Assembly: GCF_003640545.1 (NCBI RefSeq)
Contig: NZ_CP025121.1
Span: 124,001-188,000, forward strand
Source of the DNA: Candidatus Phytoplasma ziziphi
Lineage (GTDB): Bacteria; Bacillota_I; Bacilli_A; Acholeplasmatales; Acholeplasmataceae
Reading direction: 5' to 3'
DNA length: 64,000 nt
Shown: positions 18,671-25,377 of the stretch, one piece after another
How positions within the stretch are numbered: position 1 is the stretch's first letter
Layout: each line of letters opens with the position of its first letter
The notes under the pieces: generated by a model
What the model saw: the letters and a program-made list of their open reading frames with translations, nothing else
What the model was told of the DNA's origin: nothing
Database searches by the model: none
Made by a program: the position numbers and the translations under genes

Positions 18671-19132
18671 ATGCTAAATCCATTATCAATTCATAACATT
18701 TTAGGAAGTATTATAGGCGTTTTAGTTTTTGCAATTATTTCCCGATTAATAATTTTAATGAAAAATAAAAAAGAAAAAACAAGTTTAAGCGCTTTTCAAG
18801 ATAACAAAAAGAAAATTAAAAATCACAATTCAGAGATAATTAAAAAAAAAGAAGAAATTCAAATATTAATTAAAAATATTACTTCATTAAATGAAGCCAA
18901 TAAAGACATCAAAACAAAAATTCTGGAAGAGTTCAACAACAGAGATAACCAAGATATAAAAGAAATCGTAACTAAATATGCAAAAATTACGAATACATCA
19001 AAACCTCAAGAAAACAAAGGTAATATAGAATCAAAAGACAATATAGCAAAAGCACAGATTGAAAGCAAAAAAGATTTAACCAATAAAGGCTCTTTAATAG
19101 AAAAAATACAAGAAGCACAAAAAAAAGCTTGA
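18671..19132 (+). CDS. Short membrane-anchored coiled-coil protein
   Basis: A 153-residue protein with an N-terminal TM (about residues 10-29) and a Lys/Glu-rich coiled coil (about 45-150). Its start, MLNPLSIHNILGSIIG, recalls the MLSPLDLFKGFI and MLSPFNFMNIFG starts of the large coiled-coil PMU proteins at 35017 and 5252, so it may be a shortened relative. AAAGAG precedes the ATG. Confidence 0.5.
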   Translation: MLNPLSIHNILGSIIGVLVFAIISRLIILMKNKKEKTSLSAFQDNKKKIKNHNSEIIKKKEEIQILIKNITSLNEANKDIKTKILEEFNNRDNQDIKEIVTKYAKITNTSKPQENKGNIESKDNIAKAQIESKKDLTNKGSLIEKIQEAQKKA

Positions 19133-19210
19133 TACATATTTTAAATATAATAATGAATCCAATAAAGCTAAATATTATTTAGTTTTATTGGATATCGAAT
19201 GAGGCATTTT

Positions 19211-19369
19211 ATGAAAAACAATAACCAAAAACAAAAAAAATATTTTTATGTAGATTTTGAAGTGACGACAGGCCAATATTTAACATTAAGAATTCCAAAA
19301 GACGGGGACGGGAATCAAAATGGGTCGAACAACGATCGAGCAAACAAAAAAACGAATATTAAAAAATAA
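19211..19369 (+). CDS. Small hypothetical protein (52 aa)
   Basis: ATG 19211 is six bases after GAGG. The peptide begins MKNNNQKQKKYFYVDFEVTT and has a region GQYLTLRIPKDGDGN before an Asn/Lys-rich end. It overlaps the next frame by about 50 bases. I do not recognise it; it could be the cut-off 5' end of a longer gene. Confidence 0.35.
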   Translation: MKNNNQKQKKYFYVDFEVTTGQYLTLRIPKDGDGNQNGSNNDRANKKTNIKK

Positions 19370-19550
19370 GATAAATATTACGGCGGATATGTTATTAAAA
19401 TTGGAATCGTTTATTAAGCAATTAACACCCAACGAGGAAAATGGCGAAATTATAAGAACAGCCACAAAAACCTTATTAGCTATGCAAAAGACGAATATGG
19501 CAAAAATTCAAACATCTCATACAATAACAAACAAACGAACTAATTATTAA
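19320..19550 (+). CDS. Small hypothetical protein (76 aa)
   Basis: A basic 76-residue frame beginning MGRTTIEQTKKRILKNKI, with a helical middle (TADMLLKLESFIKQL). It overlaps the previous small frame by about 50 bases; only a G-rich stretch (GGGGACGGG) can serve as ribosome binding site. Unrecognised; position just before the structured element and the helicase loader suggests a link to a mobile replicon. Confidence 0.4.
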   Translation: MGRTTIEQTKKRILKNKINITADMLLKLESFIKQLTPNEENGEIIRTATKTLLAMQKTNMAKIQTSHTITNKRTNY

Positions 19551-19585
19551 TTCTTTAAAGAAATAAAAATTGGTTATATATTTTA

Positions 19586-19770
19586 AACCCTCTTAAAGAT
19601 AGTTAAAAGAGGAAGCAAATCATAATTAAATAATTAAGCCAAGTGAATAATTATTTAATTATTTTTAGGGGTTAATGGTTTTTAGTTAACAATTTAGCTA
19701 TTAATTCAAACTTCCTCTTATCTTCTTCCATATATGGTTTGCTTTTTGTTTTAACTATCTTTAAAGGGTT
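19586..19770 (+). ncRNA. Structured element (long nested inverted repeats) upstream of the DnaI-like gene
   Basis: Outer arms 19586-19608 and 19749-19770 pair over about 21 bases with one small bulge. Inside are a second helix 19614-19622 with 19735-19743, a perfect 14-base-pair hairpin 19623-19636 with 19648-19661, and a smaller hairpin 19672-19678 with 19698-19704. AGAGGAAG (19608-19615) can alternatively pair with 19711-19718. This is a multi-branched fold ending about 28 bases before the DnaI-like ATG. It may be a regulatory leader, a noncoding RNA or a replication/initiation site; I cannot decide. Confidence 0.55.
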
Positions 19771-19798
19771 AATTTAAAAAAGGATAATAAATTAATTT

Positions 19799-20803
19799 AT
19801 GAATAATTACCAAACATTAAAATGTAAAACTGGTGAAGATAATAAACTAGAAACATTAAAATTTAAAATTGGCCAAGATAAAAAACTAGAAAAAATAACT
19901 GTTAATAATAAAGAAACCACTGACGCATTAACCAAAAATATCAATCGATACCCACAAGTTGACACGAACGATTTATTTAATAAAATGAAAACAATTGTCA
20001 ATGAAGACCCAGAAATTAAAGCGTTAAATATCAATATTCCAGATTTTGAAATAATGAAAGTTTATAACTATTTATCAAATAGAAACAAAATTATAGATGG
20101 TTGTTATAAACAAATTTTACAAACCAAGCCTTTTATTTCTATTGTTTATAAACAATTTGAAGGAGTTTGGGAAAAACAAGAATTCATAAACTACATTCAA
20201 AAAATATATCAATTATTTACACAAAATAATATTTTTTGTTCTCATTTCAGTTTTAATGGTTTTCAATCAAAAATCAAAGACCATGAAAGAGCTGTTACAG
20301 AAGCTAAAAATTATTTAATCCATAAAACTAGTAATGCTGATAATCAAAAAAGGCATAAAGGTTTTTATATTCTCGGCGATACACAAACCGGCAAAACTCT
20401 ATTTTTAAAAAGTTTTACTGATGAATGTTTAAGAAAACAAATATCATGTTTAATGTTAAACATGCAAGACGTCGTAAGACAATTTAAAAATACAGGAGAT
20501 TCCGAATTATTAAGAATATACGAAAAGAAAATAGAAACATTGAAAACAATCGACGTTTTATTGTTGGATGATTTCGGTTTTCAAATGTCCCCCCTGTTTC
20601 GTGATGATGTTTTAATGCTTGTTTTAAATTATCGTTTAGAAAATAATTTATTAACAGGTTTTGCTAGTTCAATGAATTTAGGAGAAATTGCAGAGTTTTT
20701 ATTTAGTTTTAAAGATTCTGGTAATTTTCCAGCTAAGATTAACAAAATAACAAAACAAATACAAGCGTTAACGCATTCATATTATTTCGGCCCCAAGAAG
20801 TAA
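19799..20803 (+). CDS. DnaI/DnaC-like helicase loader (AAA+ ATPase)
   Basis: A 334-residue protein. The N-terminal part (1 to about 165) is variable and begins with two copies of a short TLKxKxGxDxKLE motif. The C-terminal part is the helicase-loader ATPase: Walker A GDTQTGKT, Walker B VLLLDDFG, then FRDDVLMLVLNYRLENNLLTGFASSMNL, which fits DnaI/DnaC with sensor 1. It would load the replicative helicase (such as the dnaB genes in this window) onto single-stranded DNA. AAAAGGA precedes the ATG. It is not next to a dnaB gene and follows the structured element. Confidence 0.8.
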   Translation: MNNYQTLKCKTGEDNKLETLKFKIGQDKKLEKITVNNKETTDALTKNINRYPQVDTNDLFNKMKTIVNEDPEIKALNINIPDFEIMKVYNYLSNRNKIIDGCYKQILQTKPFISIVYKQFEGVWEKQEFINYIQKIYQLFTQNNIFCSHFSFNGFQSKIKDHERAVTEAKNYLIHKTSNADNQKRHKGFYILGDTQTGKTLFLKSFTDECLRKQISCLMLNMQDVVRQFKNTGDSELLRIYEKKIETLKTIDVLLLDDFGFQMSPLFRDDVLMLVLNYRLENNLLTGFASSMNLGEIAEFLFSFKDSGNFPAKINKITKQIQALTHSYYFGPKK

Positions 20804-21333
20804 TATTTAAATAAATCTTCTAAGGAGGATAACAAATGAAAACAAAAACAACAAAACAAAAAAAAGGAATTATTAAATATGAGTCAATTAGTATTTAGCG
20901 TTAATTTAGGAGTAACTGGTGGCATCGGAGGGCGTTCATGGGAAAATCTCAAATTAGATTATTATATTAAGGAGTTATTCTTTATGTTGTGCCAAAAATC
21001 CCAACCTCTACCATAAACATTAATAACTACCTTAAAAACTGTGTTTGATGATTTTAATACGAAGGGACGTAATATGAGTGATTGGTGGAAACCTATTCCT
21101 TTTAAATATAATTTGCCCTCGATAACTGCTGTTTTTATTTCAATCCTCTTACACATGAGTTTAGAAAATACATCACGGACACTGTCTATGAATGTTATCG
21201 AGAAATGATACACCTTAATAGCACAAGAAAAACGTTCTATTTTGAAGAGGCTAACAGCTTAAATAATTAAAATATATTAATACATGGACCTAGGCACGTC
21301 CATTCAAAAACTGTTATAAGAGAGGGATTTAAA
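20804..21333. other. Degenerate region with short frames and slightly higher G+C
   Basis: No long intact gene. A frame 20879-21016 (45 residues, MSQLVFSVNLGVTGGIGGRS) with AAGGA upstream runs out, and plus-strand peptides in other frames continue (PTSTININNYLKN, then FDDFNTKGRNMSDWWKPIPF up to a stop near 21207). This looks like one gene broken by at least two frameshifts. The minus strand also has an 83-codon open frame (21213-20962), so the coding strand is uncertain. Confidence 0.4.
21281..21318 (+). promoter_or_regulatory. Small hairpin with A-rich tail, similar to 2127-2160
   Basis: ATGGAC and GTCCAT form a six-base-pair stem around CTAGGCAC, followed by TCAAAAACTG. The plan resembles a compact H-type pseudoknot such as the preQ1-I aptamer, but the match is only partial. 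It lies just upstream of the small membrane protein at 21334. Confidence 0.25.
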
Positions 21334-21579
21334 CTGAAAAACTTTTTAACTAATTTTTTAATATCAGCGCCCATTATGAATCACTTAATGGAGTATATTT
21401 CGTTTGTTTTTAGCTTAACAATAACTATTATTTTGTTAGTTATGGGAATGATAGTGGTTTTTTTCAGTTTTGTTATTTGTTTGTATATTATAGGTTTTTT
21501 TATAATAGCATCACTCAAATTAACAAAAAAAATATTTCAACATGTTAAAAACATAACCAAAAAACATAAGAATAAGTAA
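21334..21579 (+). CDS. Small membrane protein
   Basis: The ATG-led part (21376-21579) codes for 67 residues with two hydrophobic segments and a Lys-rich end. The open frame extends upstream to a CTG at 21334, six bases after AGAGAGGG; no other in-frame start is near that site, so CTG, or the later ATG, may be used. The extension reads LKNFLTNFLISAPI. Family not recognised; probable PMU-type small membrane protein. Confidence 0.45.
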   Translation: MKNFLTNFLISAPIMNHLMEYISFVFSLTITIILLVMGMIVVFFSFVICLYIIGFFIIASLKLTKKIFQHVKNITKKHKNK

Positions 21580-21632
21580 GAAGAACCGTCAGAGGTTAAA
21601 ATTTTAAAATAAAAAAATAAGGAGGCTTACTA

Positions 21633-21926
21633 ATGGCTACATCGCTTAAAAATATTAAATTTATAACAGTATTTCATGTTTTTCTGTATACAATTATTGT
21701 CGTTTTTCTTTTCACTTATACAAAAAACGAAATTCTTACAAAAAAGAATTACCCTTGGACAACAGAAACGCAATTACACAAAAATAATACAGTTGCATAT
21801 TTAAACATTCAACGTAATATCGCTGATGCAAACTTAAAAATTGCTACTACTGATGCAGATAAAGCAGCTATTCAAAAATCAATAGACGTCATCACTAAAC
21901 AAATAGACACTCTAATTGACAAATAA
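21633..21926 (+). CDS. Secreted or membrane-anchored small protein
   Basis: A 97-residue protein with an N-terminal hydrophobic segment (about residues 10-29) followed by a short helical domain rich in Ala, Asp, Lys and Ile. AAGGAGG lies upstream, and a terminator hairpin follows directly. I do not recognise it; size and layout fit a PMU-encoded surface or secreted protein. Confidence 0.5.
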   Translation: MATSLKNIKFITVFHVFLYTIIVVFLFTYTKNEILTKKNYPWTTETQLHKNNTVAYLNIQRNIADANLKIATTDADKAAIQKSIDVITKQIDTLIDK

Positions 21927-21952
21927 AAACATCTAAATAGATGTTTTTATTT
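21926..21952 (+). terminator. Rho-independent terminator
   Basis: AAAACATCT and AGATGTTTTT pair around a short loop, followed by a T-rich end. Confidence 0.65.
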
Positions 21953-21994
21953 ACATGTTTTTTTAAAAAAGAAAAGAATAGGAGGAAGTAATGA

Positions 21995-22366
21995 ATGTTA
22001 ACAGAAGTTATTATTAAATCAAGAAGAAATAGAATGACTTTAATAAAAAAATTTTTACAAGAAAATTGCGATTATGACGGCCAAGTTATTTTATATAAAC
22101 CAAGTTATAATCATAGACCAGATGGTAATTTAAGATGGACTATCAAAGATGCACCTAAAAACGTTTATGCAGTATATATAACAACTGGCGAACGTATAGG
22201 GAACGATGATATGTATACATTGGATCAATTAAAAAATGATAGTAAAGATACAGAAGGTTTTGTTTTTATATCTAAACCGACGTCTCATAAATCATCTTCA
22301 AATAAAAAAATAAAAAAACCGAGAAAAAAAGCAAAACCAAAGAAAAAAACTTTTGGTTTCTTTTAA
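21995..22366 (+). CDS. SAP05-like single-module protein without a signal peptide and with a basic tail
   Basis: A 123-residue protein starting at ATG 21995, nine bases after GGAGG; another ATG four bases earlier opens only an eight-codon frame. Residues about 47-95 fit the SAP05-like module: LRWTIKDAPKNVYAVYITTG ... MYTLDQLKND...EGFVFIS, compared with LKDPPSGLLGVYF ... TLEDLLKY...EAFVFW in the protein at 25378. No hydrophobic leader is visible. The last 25 residues are strongly basic (KKIKKPRKKAKPKKK), which would look like a nuclear localisation signal in a plant cell but may only bind nucleic acid. How it could leave the bacterium is unclear. Confidence 0.5.
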   Translation: MLTEVIIKSRRNRMTLIKKFLQENCDYDGQVILYKPSYNHRPDGNLRWTIKDAPKNVYAVYITTGERIGNDDMYTLDQLKNDSKDTEGFVFISKPTSHKSSSNKKIKKPRKKAKPKKKTFGFF

Positions 22367-22454
22367 GCAAAATAAAAAAAATAAGAAGATGTAAAAAAAT
22401 AAATTATTCATTTGTTTTTTTAATTTTCTTATTTTTTTTAGAAAAGGAAAATAT

Positions 22455-22589
22455 ATGAATACTTTTAATATTATTTTAGGACCTAACGCAACTCCAAAAG
22501 ATGTAGAAACTTATTTATTCAACAAATTTGGCATAACTAAAAAAGTTGTTTTAGGTTGTTATAACAGCTCTTATGCCGATTTTAGATAA
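22455..22589 (+). pseudogene. Fragment of a SAP05-like gene
   Basis: ATG 22455 follows AAAAGGAAA. The 44 residues (VETYLFNKFGITKKVVLGCYN in the middle) match the linker and start of the second module in 25378 and 38133 (INNYLIQQKIIQKPKLIKLGCYN). It stops where the fragment of the coiled-coil gene begins, in another frame, so this is a recombination junction. Confidence 0.6.
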
Positions 22590-22770
22590 TGACGGATTAT
22601 ATAATAAAAAAAGCGATTTAGAAGAAGAATTAGAAACTAAAACAGAAAACGTGAATGAATTAAAACACCAATTAAAACAAAAAAATCCAAGTTATGCTCG
22701 CGCTCAACAACGCATTCAAGCTAGACGAGTTGGTAAAATCCCTGAAATGGTTATGATTCCAAATAATTAA
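22573..22770 (+). pseudogene. C-terminal fragment of the 540-residue coiled-coil protein gene
   Basis: 65 residues beginning MPILDNDGLYNKKSDLEEEL and containing LKQKNPSYARAQQR, which is the tail motif of the protein at 35017 (LKQKNPSYARAQKR). Only the 3' end remains. It overlaps the SAP05-like fragment by 17 bases and is followed by the promoter-like element of the next gene, as in the complete unit. Confidence 0.65.
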
Positions 22771-22784
22771 AATTTATTTTTTTA

Positions 22785-22857
22785 AAACATTTAAAAAATA
22801 AAGTTGTATAATAGTGATAAGCGATATATTTTTATCACTATTATCAGGAAAGGTAAA
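22785..22857 (+). promoter_or_regulatory. Promoter with operator-like inverted repeat
   Basis: AAAATAAAGTTGTATAATAG contains a consensus -10 (TATAAT, 22807-22812). ATAATAGTGATA (22808-22819) and TATCACTATTAT (22833-22844) are a 12-base-pair inverted repeat starting within the -10. The same promoter and repeat are found at 36675-36742 before the homologous gene. It may be an operator or a leader hairpin; AGGAAAGG follows. Confidence 0.6.
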
Positions 22858-22863
22858 TAAGTT

Positions 22864-23712
22864 ATGAAACAACCCAACTTTTTTCAAAAACATTTAGTAA
22901 CTATTATTATCATTTTACTTTTTGGAATAGCAATTATCATAGGCATTCACCAAGGATTTAATGATTATCAAAACAAAAAAAATTCTTTTTCTCCTTTAGG
23001 ACAAACTCCAGAAAAAGATTCCTTAGAACCTGAAACCACCCCAACTCCTTCCAGATCTAAACGCTCTACGGAAAAACCACCCCAACCGAAAATTAAAACC
23101 ACTGCTGCTCGTTTAGAACAAATTAAAACTTATCTTTTTACCGAACCTACTGACACTTCTAAATTACCATCAGATCTATCAGCAAGAGAACAAGAAGAAA
23201 TCAATAAACTAAAAAATAGTTGGCAATTATCATTGAATTTATTAAAAGAAGAAAAAGATGCCATTAGCAAAGAACAAAAAACATGTGACGAACACCAATC
23301 TCACTTAAATTCTATTCAACTTCAAATAGAAAATTTAAAACAACCACAACAACAACTAGAACACCAACGCGACGAAAAAAACCAAGAACTTAATAGATTA
23401 AAAATTAATAGAAAACAAAACGAAGCTGAAATCAAAAAACTTCAAGATGAAGTGCAAGAAATAGTTGAAAAAATCGGCAAAATAAAAGTTAACATTAATA
23501 AATTAAAAGCAAGGCAAAAATATTATCAAGATATGTTATCTAGCGCTGAAAACTACAAAAGAATTTTAGAAGAAAGATATGAAGATGCAGAAACAGTATA
23601 TAGAAATTCAATCTTACAATCCCTCAACTCTCTCTATGAAATCACCTCAACTGATCTCTCTATGAAATCACCTCAACTGAGGGATAAAAAAATTAAAGGA
23701 GTTATAAATTAA
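22864..23712 (+). CDS. Membrane-anchored coiled-coil protein with RSKR-type motif
   Basis: A 282-residue protein with an N-terminal TM (about residues 11-30), a Pro-rich linker containing TPSRSKRSTEKPP, and a long coiled coil (about 105-245). It is homologous to 36762. Orientation with the TM first suggests a surface protein. Near the 3' end a 26-bp tandem duplication (about 23632-23683) shifts the frame so that the original ending (SLNSLYEITS, then a stop soon after) is replaced by about 17 new residues reaching the next ATG. The stop overlaps the start of the SVM gene by one base. Confidence 0.65.
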   Translation: MKQPNFFQKHLVTIIIILLFGIAIIIGIHQGFNDYQNKKNSFSPLGQTPEKDSLEPETTPTPSRSKRSTEKPPQPKIKTTAARLEQIKTYLFTEPTDTSKLPSDLSAREQEEINKLKNSWQLSLNLLKEEKDAISKEQKTCDEHQSHLNSIQLQIENLKQPQQQLEHQRDEKNQELNRLKINRKQNEAEIKKLQDEVQEIVEKIGKIKVNINKLKARQKYYQDMLSSAENYKRILEERYEDAETVYRNSILQSLNSLYEITSTDLSMKSPQLRDKKIKGVIN

Positions 23713-24077
23713 TGTTTAAATTAAAAAAACAATTATACTTATTTAAAATAGTTTTATTCATTTGTTTAGGATTATTATTTGTTATTAACAACAATAATAA
23801 TCAAGTTATGGCGATGGAAAATAGTAAAACTATACAAGAACAAAAGGAAGAAAGAATAAGAAAAAATCACGAATTAGTTCAAAATAAAATCATTATTATA
23901 AACGAAAATCTTGAAAAAAGAGAACAATTAGAAAAACAAATAGAAGAATTAAAATCACAACCAAAAAACAAAAAAACAAATAAAGAAATAGCCAATTTGG
24001 AGAAAGAGATTATAAATTGTACACACTTTATTGGTTTTCATAGAAATCAAATTAAAATGATAAGAAGATATGGTTGA
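23712..24077 (+). CDS. SVM-signal secreted protein (candidate effector)
   Basis: A 121-residue protein whose first 35 residues are the sequence-variable-mosaic (SVM) signal peptide typical of phytoplasma effectors: MFKLKKQLYLFKIVLFICLG, then FVINNNNNQVMAM with cleavage after Ala-Met or nearby. The mature part (about 85 residues) is charged and helical (LEKREQLEKQIEELK). Such proteins are secreted by Sec and act in plant or insect cells; the target is unknown. AAAGGAG precedes the start. The same leader is used again at 24263. Confidence 0.78.
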   Translation: MFKLKKQLYLFKIVLFICLGLLFVINNNNNQVMAMENSKTIQEQKEERIRKNHELVQNKIIIINENLEKREQLEKQIEELKSQPKNKKTNKEIANLEKEIINCTHFIGFHRNQIKMIRRYG

Positions 24078-24149
24078 TTATAAGCTAATTTAATAGAAAA
24101 TAAACTTGAAGGTACCCGAAGGGTTAAAAACAAGGTTTATTTGAAGGAT

Positions 24150-24238
24150 TGAATAGAGATTATTTACAAGAAACCAAATCAACCCCCTTATTATCCTCCC
24201 TCAACTCCCTCTATGAAATCACACCAATTGAGGGATAA
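24150..24238 (+). pseudogene. 3' remnant of the 282-residue coiled-coil gene
   Basis: The frame reads NRDYLQETKSTPLLSSLNS then LYEITPIEG and a stop, matching the C-terminal ends at 37540-37595 (SLKSLYNITSDEG) and 23600-23650. It is followed by AAAGGAG and another SVM gene, so the second SVM gene came with a tail of its upstream neighbour: a cassette duplication. Confidence 0.6.
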
Positions 24239-24262
24239 AAAAATTAAAGGAGTTATAAATTA

Positions 24263-24649
24263 ATGTTTAAATTAAAAAAACAATTATACTTATTTAAAAT
24301 AGTTTTATTCGTTTTTTTAGGATTTTTATTTGTTATAAATAACAATAATTATCAAATTATGGCGATGGATGATAATAGTTCTTCATCACAAAATAATAAT
24401 TACATTTTAAATAATTCTTGTGATTTTTTTTTAGAAACGCAATCAGTTTTTATTAATGAACGAAATTGGCAACTCGCTGGAGAATGGAAAAAAGTAGTTT
24501 TAGAGATGCAAAATATGAATAAAAATATCAATCCAGAATTATATCAAAAGTTATTTGCCTTATCGATGAAATTGGGTTCATTAATTCAAATTACAGAACA
24601 ACAAGGAAAATTAATTTATGAATTAAAAGAAATTAGAAAAAAATTATAA
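24263..24649 (+). CDS. SVM-signal secreted protein (candidate effector)
   Basis: A 128-residue protein with nearly the same leader as 23712 (MFKLKKQLYLFKIVLFVFLG, then FVINNNNYQIMAM), but an unrelated mature domain (QNNNYILNNSCDFFLETQSV then NERNWQLAGEWKKVVLEMQN). Identical upstream DNA with AAAGGAG. The pairing of a conserved leader with a different mature domain is the mosaic pattern that gives SVM proteins their name. Function unknown. Confidence 0.78.
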   Translation: MFKLKKQLYLFKIVLFVFLGFLFVINNNNYQIMAMDDNSSSSQNNNYILNNSCDFFLETQSVFINERNWQLAGEWKKVVLEMQNMNKNINPELYQKLFALSMKLGSLIQITEQQGKLIYELKEIRKKL

Positions 24650-24660
24650 CCTCAATAAAC

Positions 24661-24753
24661 ATGAGACAAAATCCACAAGATTTATTAAAACAAGAAGAAG
24701 AAAAACACGTTAAATTCCATGACTTAGATAAACAATTTTTTTCAATTAAATAA
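24661..24753 (+). CDS. Very short frame or gene fragment (30 aa)
   Basis: MRQNPQDLLKQEEEKHVKFH and ten more residues, with no good ribosome binding site. It might be the tail of another SVM-type protein. Weak evidence. Confidence 0.2.
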   Translation: MRQNPQDLLKQEEEKHVKFHDLDKQFFSIK

Positions 24754-24823
24754 ATATTATAAATAATAATTTTGCAAAAAAAAGCAATTAGAAGAATAAA
24801 TAAATAAGGAGTTATAAGTTAAA

Positions 24824-25192
24824 ATGATGCAAATAAAAAATAAATTACATCTTTTACCATTATTTTTAATGAGTTTTTTAGGATTATTCGCTTTCATCAA
24901 TATTAATCCAGTTATGGCAACGGATCCAAAACTTCCAGAAACTAGTAGCAGGCAACCTGTTAATCAGAACTTTACTATTGAAGAAAACATAATTAATTTA
25001 AAACAGAAAATTTATGATAATGCAACCAAAATAACAAACATAGATAAAGAATTACAAGGAAGTATCACTGATAATCAAAAAGAAAATCTCTTAAAATTAA
25101 AAGAAAATTACAAACAATTAATTGATAATCAAAAAGAACAATTAAAAACTTATAAAAACCTTTTAAACAATTTAAATGATGAAAATAACTAA
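24824..25192 (+). CDS. SVM-type secreted protein (candidate effector)
   Basis: A 122-residue protein with a diverged SVM-like leader (KNKLHLLPLFLMSFLGLFAF, then INPVMATD; predicted cleavage after Met-Ala). The mature part is helical and rich in Lys, Asn and Gln. Two consecutive ATGs are available; AAGGAG lies upstream. A strong terminator follows at 25226. Third SVM-type gene in a row in the truncated PMU, where the complete PMU has only one at this place (37619). Confidence 0.7.
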   Translation: MMQIKNKLHLLPLFLMSFLGLFAFININPVMATDPKLPETSSRQPVNQNFTIEENIINLKQKIYDNATKITNIDKELQGSITDNQKENLLKLKENYKQLIDNQKEQLKTYKNLLNNLNDENN

Positions 25193-25225
25193 AAATATTA
25201 TCAACATAAAAATTATCTTTTTTAT

Positions 25226-25256
25226 AAAAAAACCCCTTTCCAAAAGGGGTTTTTTT
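25226..25256 (+). terminator. Rho-independent terminator
   Basis: AAACCCCTTT and AAAGGGGTTT form a ten-base-pair GC-containing stem followed by a T-run. Confidence 0.85.
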
Positions 25257-25377
25257 ATTTAACCATACTTACTCATCCAAATAACAAGACTTCTTTAAAC
25301 AAGAGTCTTTTTTTTATCCCTTTTTACCATTTGTCAGGCAAAAAAAAATTAAAAAAGAATTAGGAGGTTATTAAATA

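Noticed and set aside
20962-21213. Minus-strand 83-codon frame
   Set aside because: Plus-strand frames with a ribosome binding site give peptides over the same DNA; no known family in either direction. Kept only as a degenerate region.
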